A DNA stretch of 64,000 nucleotides from contig CAVYYK010000027.1 of assembly GCA_963772635.1 (NCBI GenBank), forward strand, positions 46,386 through 110,385, read 5' to 3'. The notes under the pieces were generated by a model. It saw only the letters and a program-made list of their open reading frames with translations. It made no database searches and was not told where the DNA came from. Origin of the DNA: JAUXFS01 sp963772635 (lineage in GTDB: Bacteria; Pseudomonadota; Alphaproteobacteria; Rhodospirillales; Defluviicoccaceae). Below are positions 1 to 8,490 of the stretch, in pieces (the first letter of the stretch is position 1; each line of letters opens with the position of its first letter). A program made the position numbers and the translations under genes.

Positions 1-109
1 AATCGACGGAGGCATTGATCTCCTCCATCACCGCCGAGGGCCCGGCTTCGAACCGGCCGCCCCAGATGGCGCTGGTGCCGGGTGGCTTTTGCGAGGGATC
101 ACTGCTCAT
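1..109 (-). CDS. argH: Argininosuccinate lyase, N-terminal fragment (cut by window edge)
   Basis: Reading the minus strand from the ATG at 109 gives 36 codons before the window ends. They contain the hallmark start of argininosuccinate lyase: an IWGGRFEAGPSAVMEEINAS segment at residues 15-34. The enzyme cleaves argininosuccinate to arginine and fumarate in the cytosol. The gene runs divergently from the TlpA-like gene 45 bp away. An argH/TlpA-like neighbourhood is familiar in alphaproteobacteria (family knowledge). Only the first 36 residues can be judged, so integrity is unknown. Confidence 0.85.
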   Translation of the reverse strand, partial: MSSDPSQKPPGTSAIWGGRFEAGPSAVMEEINASVD

Positions 110-154
110 CGCGGGTTCGCGGCAGAAAGAGCAGAAAGAGGAGAGAAAACAACC

Positions 155-739
155 ATGTTTCGTGCCGTCCTCACCGGGGTTTCCATCGCGGTCATTGTGA
201 TGATATCCGCCGGCCACGCAAGCGCCGCGGGCGGCCGGTGTCGGAACCCGCCGGAGTCGCTGGGCAATTTCGAAAAGACGTCCTCTCGGGAGCCGGCACC
301 AACCGTTCCCTTTTTCCTGAACGGAGATACCGCGCGAACTCTTGCCGATTTCCGCGGCAAGGGCGTTGTGGTCAACTTCTGGGCGACCTGGTGCGCGCCG
401 TGCGTCAAGGAGATGCCGGCGCTGGACCGGCTCAGCGCCGAAGTCTTTGGAGATGGCATCGACGTCCTCGCGCTGTCTTCGGACCGGGGCGGTGCTGACG
501 TTGTGAGCAAGTTCTACGCCAGGAGAGGAATCACCAGCCTTTCGGTGATCATCGACGAAAAGAGCAAAGTCGGCCGCGCGGTCGGTCTTTCGGGTCTGCC
601 GACGACGGTGATGTACGATGACGAGGGGCGTGAAATCGGCCGGGTCCTCGGCCCCGCCGAATGGGACGCCCCCGAGTCGGTCGCTTTCCTCCGTGCCTGT
701 CTGGCGCCGAGATCGGAGCAGACGGCCGGGCGATCATGA
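155..739 (+). CDS. TlpA/ResA-like periplasmic thioredoxin-fold protein
   Basis: A 194-residue exported thiol-disulfide oxidoreductase. Residues 1-25 form a signal peptide or anchor (MFRAVL, then a hydrophobic run ending ASA). The thioredoxin fold follows, with a WCAPC active site (Cys80 and Cys83) and a GLPTTV cis-proline loop near residue 150. The ATG at 155 is preferred over an upstream in-frame ATG at 89 because a GAGGAGAG ribosome site lies just before it and the signal peptide begins there. Family members reduce periplasmic disulfides, often for cytochrome c maturation. The stop overlaps the next gene's start (ATGA), so the two are probably translationally coupled. Confidence 0.85.
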   Translation: MFRAVLTGVSIAVIVMISAGHASAAGGRCRNPPESLGNFEKTSSREPAPTVPFFLNGDTARTLADFRGKGVVVNFWATWCAPCVKEMPALDRLSAEVFGDGIDVLALSSDRGGADVVSKFYARRGITSLSVIIDEKSKVGRAVGLSGLPTTVMYDDEGREIGRVLGPAEWDAPESVAFLRACLAPRSEQTAGRS

Positions 740-1765
740 CCGAGTCCCCAGATAACCTGCCGCTCCGCATCGCCACGTTCAATGTGGAGAACCTCGGAGT
801 GCCGTCCGACCACGGCGTCACCCTCTCCGAGCGTCTCCGATTGCTCAGACCTCAGTTGCGGCGGCTTCGGGCTGACATCCTGTGCCTGCAGGAAGTGGAC
901 AGCCAACGGCGGACGAAGGGGGGTGGTCGGCGGCTGAAGGCGATGCAGGAACTTCTCGCGGAGACCCCCTACGAGGAGTTTCACCAGGTGGCGACACAAA
1001 GCCGCTCGAAGGGCGGCGTCCGCGACAAGCACAACCTGGTCATCCTCAGCCGGTTTCCGATCGCCGAGCATCGGCAGATCTACCACGACCTTGTGGCGCC
1101 GCCCACCCATCGCCCCGTGACCACCGAGCTCGGTCATGAAGACGTCTGCGACATCGAATGGGATCGCCCTTTTCTCTACGCCGCGGTGCCCGTCGACCAA
1201 GGACGGACGCTGCATGTGATCAACCTCCACCTGAGGGCGCCGAGAGCCGCCTTCGTGCCCGGACAGAAAACCGATTCCCGCACCTGGCGGAGCATGTCCG
1301 GCTGGGCCGAAGGCTTCTTCCTGGCGGCGGTCAAACGGATCGGGCAAGCCCTGGAGGTGCGGCTGTTCGTCGACCGCCTGCTGGACGCCGATCCGGAGGC
1401 GTTGATCGTCGTCTGCGGCGATTTCAACGCCAACGCCTACGAAATGCCGGTGCGCACCATTCGAGGCGACGAGGAAGATGCCGGCAATCCGCACCTGACG
1501 ATGCGCACGCTGGTGCCTTCTGGAACGCTCGCTCGCCGATTCCAGACAATTTTCCGTCGTCCATCACGGCCGCCCGCAGATGCTCGATCACCTGCTGGTC
1601 TCCAGGCCGCTGCTCGCCTGGTACACCGGCGTCGAGATCCACAACGAGGCGCTGGGGGACGAGTTGATCACTTCCCACGCGGTGCGCGGATCGCCGGAAT
1701 CGTTCCATGCGCCGGTCGTCGCCGAGTTCCTGTTCGGTGGATCCGACGATGTCGCATCCGCCTGA
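736..1765 (+). CDS. Endonuclease/exonuclease/phosphatase-family protein, frameshifted
   Basis: DNase I-like (EEP) fold hydrolase. Seen: FNVENLG near the N-terminus, CLQEVD around residue 55, CGDFNAN around residue 230, and a C-terminal HAPVVAEF box. The frame changes near 1515-1525. Upstream the frame in phase with 736 is coding; downstream the homologous C-terminus (GRPQMLDHLL, then HAPVVAEF) lies in the next frame and stops at 1765. A single indel restores a continuous protein of about 343 residues. The His-box is preceded by Phe rather than the usual Asp. The start overlaps the TlpA-like stop, and the end overlaps the next start at 1749. Substrate (phosphodiester, sugar phosphate or nucleic acid) cannot be told. 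Confidence 0.7.
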
Positions 1766-2768
1766 AGATCGCTTCACCGGCTGCCTGATCGGACAGTGCG
1801 TCGGCGATGCCGTCGGGTTCATGGTCGAAGGCTGCCCGCCGGCGGTTTGCCGCCCCTACGCGGACGCGATCCTGCTCGACCAACGGGACGATCCGGTGCG
1901 GAAAGGCCCGTTCGCCCTTGGCCAGTACTCGGACAATTCGCAGCTGGCCCGGGAATTGATGGAGAGCTATGTGGCTTTTGGCCGCTTCGATCCCGCCGAT
2001 TATGCCGTGCGTATCGCCGCGCTTTTCGCCGGCGAGCCGCGTGGTCGGCGGCGGCTGGGCAACCGCCGAGGCCGCGGCACGGCTCACCGCCGGGGTGTCC
2101 TGGCAACATTCCGGCACCCCGCCGCCCAACGCCGGCAACGGCAGCGCCATGCGCGCCGGCCCGATCGGCTTGATGTTCTACGATGAGCCCGACCGACTGA
2201 TCGCCGCCGCTACCGACCAGGGCCGGATCACCCACGCCGACCGCCGCTGCTCCGCGGGCGCCGTCGCCATCGCCGGCGCCGTCGCACTGGTGTTGCGCGA
2301 GGACGCCGTTGAACCGAAAGCGTTCCTCGCCCAACTGGCCGAATGGGCCGGCACCGTCGAAGAGACTCGGTCGGTGCCGCTCTGAATTTCCTCTGCGAAT
2401 GGATCGAGCTTCCCCCGGAAGACGTCGTCGACCACGTTGTCGCCGCGAGCCAACCGGATTTCTCCCATGTCCACGAGGGCATCTCGCCCTTCGTCACCGA
2501 GAGTGTGCTGTGGAGCCTCTACGCGTTCCTGCGAACGCCCGATGACTACACCAGCGCCATCCACACCGCGATCATCGCCGGGGGCGATGTCGACACGACC
2601 GCGGCAATGACCGGCGCGATCGCCGGCGCCCGCAACGGTTTGGAGGCGATACCGCCGGCTCTCGTGGAACGGGTCAACGACCAGGGAAACTGGGGCGCGG
2701 GCCAATTGGAGGTGCTGGCGCGGGAAGTTTGGCGTTTGAAGGTCGACAATGGAGATACCGAGCCGTGA
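1749..2768 (+). CDS. ADP-ribosylglycohydrolase (DraG/ARH-like), two frameshifts
   Basis: The protein is spread over three frames: 1749 to about 2035, about 2035 to 2365, and about 2365 to 2768. Conserved pieces occur in order: GDAVGF near the start, a SDNSQL metal-site segment, NAGNGSAMR in the middle, and a C-terminal GGDVDTTAAMTGAIAGA di-metal motif (family consensus GGDTDTxA). The family removes ADP-ribose from proteins or small molecules using two metal ions. Two 1-nt indels would restore about 340 residues, close to family size. It overlaps its neighbours on both sides (ATG inside the previous gene, GTGA at the end), so it belongs to the tlpA-like operon. Confidence 0.7.
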
Positions 2769-3091
2769 ACACCCCGAGAGTGCTGGCGATTTCTCTGATC
2801 CTGGTCTTGACCGCGTCGTGCACGGAGACCCAAGGCCGATGGGAGAACCCCGATCGGCCTCAGGATGCCTGGGCGCGCGATGAGGCGGCGTGCCGCCGGA
2901 CCGCCTCTGAAAAAGCGGGGAGGGACTTTGCGCTCGACCAGCAGCTGGGCCCCCGCGGATACAGCCGCACCCGCACATACTCCACCTCGATGAACCGCTT
3001 CGAAGCGGAAAAGCGCGAGAAGGAGTTGTTCGAGCGCTGCATGACCCGGAACGGCTACGTCAGAGCCCAGCAGGAGTCGAAACCCGAGTAG
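2765..3091 (+). CDS. Small lipoprotein of unknown function
   Basis: A 108-residue protein starting at GTG 2765, which overlaps the preceding stop (GTGA). The N-terminus is a lipoprotein signal: Asn-Thr-Pro-Arg, a hydrophobic stretch, then the lipobox LTASC with Cys around residue 19. The mature part is charged (RWENPDR, WARDEAACRR, ERCMTRNGY) with three further Cys. No known domain was recognised. It is the last gene of the operon that begins at 155. Confidence 0.65.
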   Translation: MNTPRVLAISLILVLTASCTETQGRWENPDRPQDAWARDEAACRRTASEKAGRDFALDQQLGPRGYSRTRTYSTSMNRFEAEKREKELFERCMTRNGYVRAQQESKPE

Positions 3092-3113
3092 AGCCCCCCA
3101 TTCTTGCCCGAAC

Positions 3114-3488
3114 TCAGGCGGCGAGAGGCTGGCCGTCGCCTTTCCGCATCTTCTTGGCGGCACCTTCCGCGGACGCGCCGGCGGCATGGCCGAGAACGGC
3201 GTCGGTCCGGAACGTTGCCACTTCCGCCCCGGCCGCCAGAAGCTCGGCCATCGGTGCCACCTTGGGAATCTTGCGCCTGAACTCGTGCGCGGGAACCAGC
3301 GACACGAAGGTCCTCACGGTCCGCCCGATCCAGTGGGCCGCTAAGCTCGCCACTCTACGGATCTCTCGGGCCCGCTGGCGCCGACCTTCCGCGATAACCG
3401 CATCGAGCGGCATCCAGGTTCCATCTTCGAGCCGAATGGAAAGACCATGGACATGACCGCCACTGCTGTCGTCGGCTGCCGATTGCAT
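3114..3488 (-). CDS. Hypothetical protein, 124 aa
   Basis: It converges on the lipoprotein gene. The middle is basic and amphipathic (EGRRQRAREIRRVASLAAHWIG), the C-terminal half is Ala-rich, and the end is basic (AAKKMRKGDG). There is no signal peptide or clear membrane helix and no recognised family. Codon-position GC bias and an AT-rich upstream region (3490-3560) make it a plausible gene, but the product is unknown. Confidence 0.45.
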   Translation of the reverse strand: MQSAADDSSGGHVHGLSIRLEDGTWMPLDAVIAEGRRQRAREIRRVASLAAHWIGRTVRTFVSLVPAHEFRRKIPKVAPMAELLAAGAEVATFRTDAVLGHAAGASAEGAAKKMRKGDGQPLAA

Positions 3489-3675
3489 CTTCGTATCCTC
3501 TCGTAAAAAGTGTATTTGTGTTTTAATATTCTAATGATAGATGCTGCCGCGGATTGATAAAGTGCGATTGTTGCAATGCAGCATTTCCCAAATCGCATAG
3601 CCCCTTGCTTGAACCCGTCGTCGGTCATAGCTTGGGCGCGAGTAACCTGTTCACCAAACCATAAGGATCGATGCC

Positions 3676-5697
3676 TTGAACCTGGTGCATCGCGACGACG
3701 GCGGTTTGGAGCGGTTGTTGAAGCGGGCCGGGGCATCGATCGGTATCGCCGAAACGCGCGAACTCGTCGCCGGTGTCGCCGCCGCCCCGGACGGTTTTGA
3801 ACCCGAGGCGTGGATCGATCTCGTTTGTCCCGGCGCCGAGGCCGAGCTGAAGGGACAACTGGCGGCTCTCCTGGCGGAGTTCCGCGCCGAAAACGGCGAG
3901 GAACAGGCGAATTACGCCTCGCGACTGGACGCCTTGCGCACGCGGTTGAAACGCGACCGATTTGCCGGCTTCATCGTGCCGCGCACCGATGAGCATCAGG
4001 GCGAGTATGTGGCGCCCTATGCGGAGCGCCTGGCGTGGCTCACCGGGTTTTCCGGCTCCGCGGGTACGGCCGTCGTGCTCAAGGATCGCGCGGCGGTGTT
4101 CGTCGACGGCCGCTACACGGTGCAGGCACGCGTTGAAATTGACGAATCGCTCTATGAGATCCGCCATTCCATCGAGGAACCGCTTACCGACTGGGTTGCC
4201 GCCAATCTGCCGCCCAAGGGTCGGCTCGGATATGACCCGTGGCTGCACACGCCGGCCCAGGTCACCGGGCTTCGCGCCGCCTGCGCGCGGGCCGGTGGGC
4301 GGTTGGCGCCGATCAACGGCAATCCGGTCGACGCGATTTGGACCGATCGGCCACCGCCGCCGATCGCCCCGGTCGTCGCCCACAGCGAGGCGTTCGCCGG
4401 CTCGTCGGCGGCCGAAAAGCGCAATCGTGCCGCCGAGACCTTGTTCGAACGGCGGCAGGACGCCGTGGTTCTGTCCGCCCCCGACTCGATCGCCTGGTTA
4501 CTGAACATCCGCGGCGGCGACGTGCCGTACACCCCCCTGACCCTCGCCTTCGCGGTGCTCCACGCCGATGCTTCCGTCGAGCTGTTCGTCGATCCCCGCA
4601 AGCTGACACCCGGTCTTCGCGAACATCTGGGTGGAGAGGTGTCGGTTGCCGCGATGGAAGGCCTGGGTCCGGCCCTCGATCGGCTCGGCGCGGACAAGAA
4701 AACCGTGCGCATCGATCCCGACGGAACCCCCGACTGGATCGCGAGGCGTCTGCGAACCGCCGGGGCCGAGACCGTCTCCGAGCCCGATCCCTGCGCTTTG
4801 GCAAAGGCGGTGAAGAATACGGTGGAGCTCGAAGGGATTCGCGCCGCCCACCGGCGCGACGGTGCGGCGTTGAGCCGATTTCTGGCATGGCTCGCCCGGG
4901 AGGCGCCAACCGGAACCCTCACCGAGATTTCGGCCGCCGACCGGCTGGAGGCGTTCCGCCGCGACAACGAATACTTCCGCGGATTGAGCTTTCCGACCAT
5001 CTCCGCGTCCGGAAGCAATGGCGCCGTCGTCCACTACCGTCCAAGCCCCGAAACCGATCGAATCCTGGAGCAGGATTCACTCTATCTGCTCGACTCCGGC
5101 GGCCAGTATCTGGACGGCACCACCGATGTCACCCGGACGGTGGCGATCGGCGAGCCGAGCGAGGAGATGCGCGTCCGCTCTACCCGGGTGCTGAAGGGCC
5201 ATATCGCCCTGGCCACCACCCGCTTTCCGAAAGGGACGACGGGGCCGCAATTGGATACCCAGGCACGGCTCGCATTGTGGGACGCAGGCCTCGACTATGA
5301 TCATGGGACCGGCCATGGTGTCGGCAACTACCTGAGCGTTCACGAGGGACCGCAACGGATCTCCAAGATCGCCAACCGGGTGGCCTTGCAGCCCGGCATG
5401 GTGGTCTCGAACGAGCCCGGCTACTACAAGACCGGCGCCTACGGCATCCGCATCGAGAATTTGGTTGCGGTAACCTCCATGGAGGCGCCGGAGGATGCCG
5501 AAAAGGAGCTCCTAGGGTTCGAAACCCTAACGCTGGCACCGATAGACTTGGCTTTGGTCGTTCCCGATCTGCTCACCGAGAACGAAGCGGCATGGCTCGA
5601 CGCCTACCACGCCAGGGTGCGCCAGACGCTGACGCCGCTGGTGGATGCGGAAACCGCGGCGTGGCTGCGGAGGGCTACGCGTCCGATCTTGGGCTGA
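3676..5697 (+). CDS. pepP: Xaa-Pro aminopeptidase, peptidase family M24B
   Basis: A 673-residue metallopeptidase that removes an N-terminal residue preceding proline. A creatinase-type N-terminal domain contains FIVPRTDEHQGEY and WLTGFSGSAGTAVV. The C-terminal pita-bread domain carries all five metal ligands: Asp473 and Asp484 in the DSGGQYLDGTTD stretch, the His of GTGHGVGNYLSVHEG, and the Glu of SNEPGYY and of IRIEN. The TTG at 3676 is chosen because AAGGA lies 8 nt upstream; an ATG at 3671 runs straight into a stop. About 70 N-terminal residues precede the usual start of the family. Its last 167 bp, and sequence beyond the stop, recur at 10634. The symbol is by family resemblance. Confidence 0.88.
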   Translation: MNLVHRDDGGLERLLKRAGASIGIAETRELVAGVAAAPDGFEPEAWIDLVCPGAEAELKGQLAALLAEFRAENGEEQANYASRLDALRTRLKRDRFAGFIVPRTDEHQGEYVAPYAERLAWLTGFSGSAGTAVVLKDRAAVFVDGRYTVQARVEIDESLYEIRHSIEEPLTDWVAANLPPKGRLGYDPWLHTPAQVTGLRAACARAGGRLAPINGNPVDAIWTDRPPPPIAPVVAHSEAFAGSSAAEKRNRAAETLFERRQDAVVLSAPDSIAWLLNIRGGDVPYTPLTLAFAVLHADASVELFVDPRKLTPGLREHLGGEVSVAAMEGLGPALDRLGADKKTVRIDPDGTPDWIARRLRTAGAETVSEPDPCALAKAVKNTVELEGIRAAHRRDGAALSRFLAWLAREAPTGTLTEISAADRLEAFRRDNEYFRGLSFPTISASGSNGAVVHYRPSPETDRILEQDSLYLLDSGGQYLDGTTDVTRTVAIGEPSEEMRVRSTRVLKGHIALATTRFPKGTTGPQLDTQARLALWDAGLDYDHGTGHGVGNYLSVHEGPQRISKIANRVALQPGMVVSNEPGYYKTGAYGIRIENLVAVTSMEAPEDAEKELLGFETLTLAPIDLALVVPDLLTENEAAWLDAYHARVRQTLTPLVDAETAAWLRRATRPILG

Positions 5698-5813
5698 CGC
5701 CCGCGATCGCGACTTCGCCGCGACGGTTCAGCGACGGCGCACGGACCGCACGACGACCGCTCGACCGCCCGGCCGGATGAGCGTCCAGGCAAGCATTGGG
5801 CTGGCCATGACGA
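5531..5813 (+). repeat. Direct repeat copy A: 3' end of pepP plus downstream DNA
   Basis: These 283 bp align without gaps to 10634-10916 at a constant offset of 5103, with about 28 mismatches by hand count. The repeat covers the last 167 bp of pepP and 116 bp beyond its stop, so the similarity is not due to protein conservation alone. The two copies bracket the PTS genes. Confidence 0.9.
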
Positions 5814-5898
5814 GATGCTTCCGACTTGTCGACGCGTAGACCGGATTCCGTTGAATCCTTGATCGTCCACTCACCAAACCATGCTAGACAAACATTCT

Positions 5899-5930
5899 GT
5901 ACCCATCCGGGGAAGGCCGCGGATGGGTAC
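5899..5930 (+). promoter_or_regulatory. Leader hairpin or palindromic operator before the PTS genes
   Basis: Two perfect 11-nt arms (GTACCCATCCG at 5899-5909, CGGATGGGTAC at 5920-5930) are separated by 10 nt and end 20 nt before the PTS start codon. The ribosome site (GGGGAGAGG) lies just outside the hairpin. It could be a repressor operator or an RNA hairpin in the leader; no T-run follows, so it is not a typical terminator. Confidence 0.5.
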
Positions 5931-5950
5931 CAACAACAGGGGAGAGGGCA

Positions 5951-8476
5951 ATGAAAATAGAGCTAAGGGCGCCGTTGGATGGGGTCATTCTTCCAATCGA
6001 GCAGGTCCCGGACCCGGTGTTTGCTCAGAAAATGGTCGGGGACGGTCTGTCCATCGATCCGCTGAATCAGCTTCTGACCGCCCCCTGCCCCGGCACCGTG
6101 ACCCAGCTCCACCGTGCCGGTCATGCCGTGACGCTCACCACGGCCGAAGGCATCGAGGTGATGATCCATATTGGACTGGACACGGTTAAACTCAAGGGCG
6201 AGGGCTTTACATCCAAGGTGGCGGAAGGTCAGGTCGTTGCCGCCGGGGACGCCCTGATCGCGTTCGATGCGGACTTTCTCGCCACCCACGCCAAGAGCCT
6301 GCTTACCCAATTGGTGGTGACCAATCCCGAGCGCCTGTCAGCGCTTCGGCTGGCCTCTGGCAGCGTGCGGGCCAATCAGGACGTCGTTATGACCTTGGAG
6401 CTCGCGGCCGGTGCCGTGACAGCGGATGAGATCAAGGGCCAGAAGGTCACCTCGGAGGCGGTGCTGATCCCCAACGCCACCGGCCTTCATGCCCGCCCCG
6501 CGGCGGTGCTGGCGAACCTGACCAAGAAGTTCAAGTCCAAGGTCCTACTCCAACGCGGGGATGATCAGGCCAATGCCAAGAGTCTGGTCTCGATCATGGG
6601 TCTGGATGTCGGCCATGGAGACAAGGTGGTGTTGGTCGCGGAGGGGCCGGATGCCGCGGAGGCCATCGCTGCACTGATCCCGGAGCTCGCCTCCGGGCTT
6701 GGCGACGAGGGGACCAGGCCGGCGGCCGCGCCGGCGACGACCGAGATCGGTCCGGACTCCGCGCCGGCGCCGCGTCCCCGCTCCGATGACCCGAACCTGC
6801 TGATTGGCGTCTCCGCCTCGCCGGGACTCGCGGTCGGCAAGGTGTTCCGGCTTCGCCGCGAAGAGATCCAGGTCGAAGAGGAGGGTGGGGACCCGCACAA
6901 AGAGCGTCGCCGACTCGACGATGCGTTAGACATGGCCAAGGTCCAGCTCGAGGCCCTGCAGGCACAGCTTCACGGCCAGGCGGATCCCGCCAAGGCGGCC
7001 ATCTTTGCCGCCCACCAGGAACTCCTGGAAGACCCGGATATGATGGACATCGCCGAGAGTGCGATCACCAAGGGCAAGAGCGCGGCATTCGCCTGGCAAA
7101 GGGCCTACACGACCCATGCCGAGCGTCTTGCGCAGCTGCGCAACGCGCTGTTGGCGGGACGCGCCAACGACCTGCGGGACGTGGGCCGCCGTGTGCTCGG
7201 CATCATCACCGGTCAGCCGGTAGAAGAGCCGGAGCTGCCGCCGGAGACCATCCTCATCGCCGAGGAGCTGACACCTTCCGATACCGCGAACCTGGATCGG
7301 ACTCGGGTGCTCGGATTTTGCACGGTCGGCGGCGGTGCCACCTCCCACGTGGCCATCATCGCCCGCGCGCTCGATATTCCGGCAATGGCTGGTATCGAGC
7401 CGCGGGCGCTGGACATCGAGGACGGAACGCCGGTCATCCTCGATGGCACCCGCGGCACTCTGCGGTTGGACCCCGACCCGCAAGAGATTGGGCGGATCAA
7501 AGCGCTCAAGGAGAAGTCCGCCGCCAAGCGCGAGGCCGACTTGGCCGCGGCGGACCAGCCGGCCGTGACCGGCGACGGGCACCGGGTCGAGGTGGTTGCC
7601 AACATCGGCGGTGAGGAGGACGCGCGCAAGGCGGTGGAGATGGGGGCCGAGGGCGTCGGCCTGCTGCGTTCCGAGTTCCTGTACCTGGAGCGCTCCACGG
7701 CACCGACCGAGGACGAGCAATATCAGATCTACGACGACATCTCGGCGGCGCTGGACGGGCGCCGGATGATCATCCGGACCCTCGACGTCGGCGGCGACAA
7801 GCCGCTGCCGTACATGCCCCTGCCCCGGGAGGAGAACCCCTTTCTCGGTGTGCGCGGAATCCGTATCGCGCTGGACCGACCGGAGATCCTGCGCACCCAG
7901 GTCAGGGCCATCCTGCGGGTCGCGAAGACACGCCGGCTGGGCATCATGTTTCCGATGATCTCGACCCTGGACGAGATCCGCTCGGTCAAGGGCGTGTTGG
8001 ATGAGGAGCGGGATAAGCTCGGGCGTCGTGATCCGATCGAGGTGGGGATCATGGTGGAGGTGCCGTCGACCGCGGTGATGGCGGCGCAATTCGCGAAGGA
8101 AGTGGACTTCTTCTCGATCGGTACCAACGACCTGACCCAGTACACGCTGGCCATGGACAGGGGACACCCGGCGCTGGCGTCGAAGGCCGACGGGATGAAC
8201 CCCGCGGTGCTGCGGCTGATCGCACAGACCATCGAGGGTGCCCATGCCAACGGCAAGTGGGTGGGCGTTTGCGGCGGCATCGCCGGCGACCTGCAGGCGG
8301 TGCCCATCCTGGTCGGTCTCGGCGTCGACGAACTCAGCGTCAGCGTGCCGTCCGTGCCCGCGGTCAAGGCCGAGGTGCGTAGGCGCACCCTCGAAGAGTG
8401 CAAGGCATTGGCGCAACAGGCGCTGGCTCAGGACACCGCCGCCGATGTGCGCGCGCTGGTGCCCCTCGAATTCTGA
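5951..8476 (+). CDS. PTS multiphosphoryl transfer protein: EIIA(Glc)-HPr-Enzyme I fusion
   Basis: An 841-residue cytosolic fusion of three phosphotransfer proteins. The EIIA-glucose domain (residues 1-125) has active His73 in IHIGLDTV. The HPr domain (about 155-245) has His180 in LHARPA. Enzyme I (about 280-835) has phospho-His466 in GGATSHVAI, plus LLRSEFLY, the TLDVGGDKPLPY PEP-binding loop and a C-terminal GVCGG with the catalytic Cys. It passes phosphate from PEP to the EIIB domains of the next gene, 14 nt downstream. ATG 5951 has a GGGGAGAGG site. Full-length sugar PTS fusions of this type are patchily distributed in alphaproteobacteria, and the flanking repeats suggest it was acquired. 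Confidence 0.93.
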   Translation: MKIELRAPLDGVILPIEQVPDPVFAQKMVGDGLSIDPLNQLLTAPCPGTVTQLHRAGHAVTLTTAEGIEVMIHIGLDTVKLKGEGFTSKVAEGQVVAAGDALIAFDADFLATHAKSLLTQLVVTNPERLSALRLASGSVRANQDVVMTLELAAGAVTADEIKGQKVTSEAVLIPNATGLHARPAAVLANLTKKFKSKVLLQRGDDQANAKSLVSIMGLDVGHGDKVVLVAEGPDAAEAIAALIPELASGLGDEGTRPAAAPATTEIGPDSAPAPRPRSDDPNLLIGVSASPGLAVGKVFRLRREEIQVEEEGGDPHKERRRLDDALDMAKVQLEALQAQLHGQADPAKAAIFAAHQELLEDPDMMDIAESAITKGKSAAFAWQRAYTTHAERLAQLRNALLAGRANDLRDVGRRVLGIITGQPVEEPELPPETILIAEELTPSDTANLDRTRVLGFCTVGGGATSHVAIIARALDIPAMAGIEPRALDIEDGTPVILDGTRGTLRLDPDPQEIGRIKALKEKSAAKREADLAAADQPAVTGDGHRVEVVANIGGEEDARKAVEMGAEGVGLLRSEFLYLERSTAPTEDEQYQIYDDISAALDGRRMIIRTLDVGGDKPLPYMPLPREENPFLGVRGIRIALDRPEILRTQVRAILRVAKTRRLGIMFPMISTLDEIRSVKGVLDEERDKLGRRDPIEVGIMVEVPSTAVMAAQFAKEVDFFSIGTNDLTQYTLAMDRGHPALASKADGMNPAVLRLIAQTIEGAHANGKWVGVCGGIAGDLQAVPILVGLGVDELSVSVPSVPAVKAEVRRRTLEECKALAQQALAQDTAADVRALVPLEF

Positions 8477-8490
8477 ATTGGGAGAAGATA

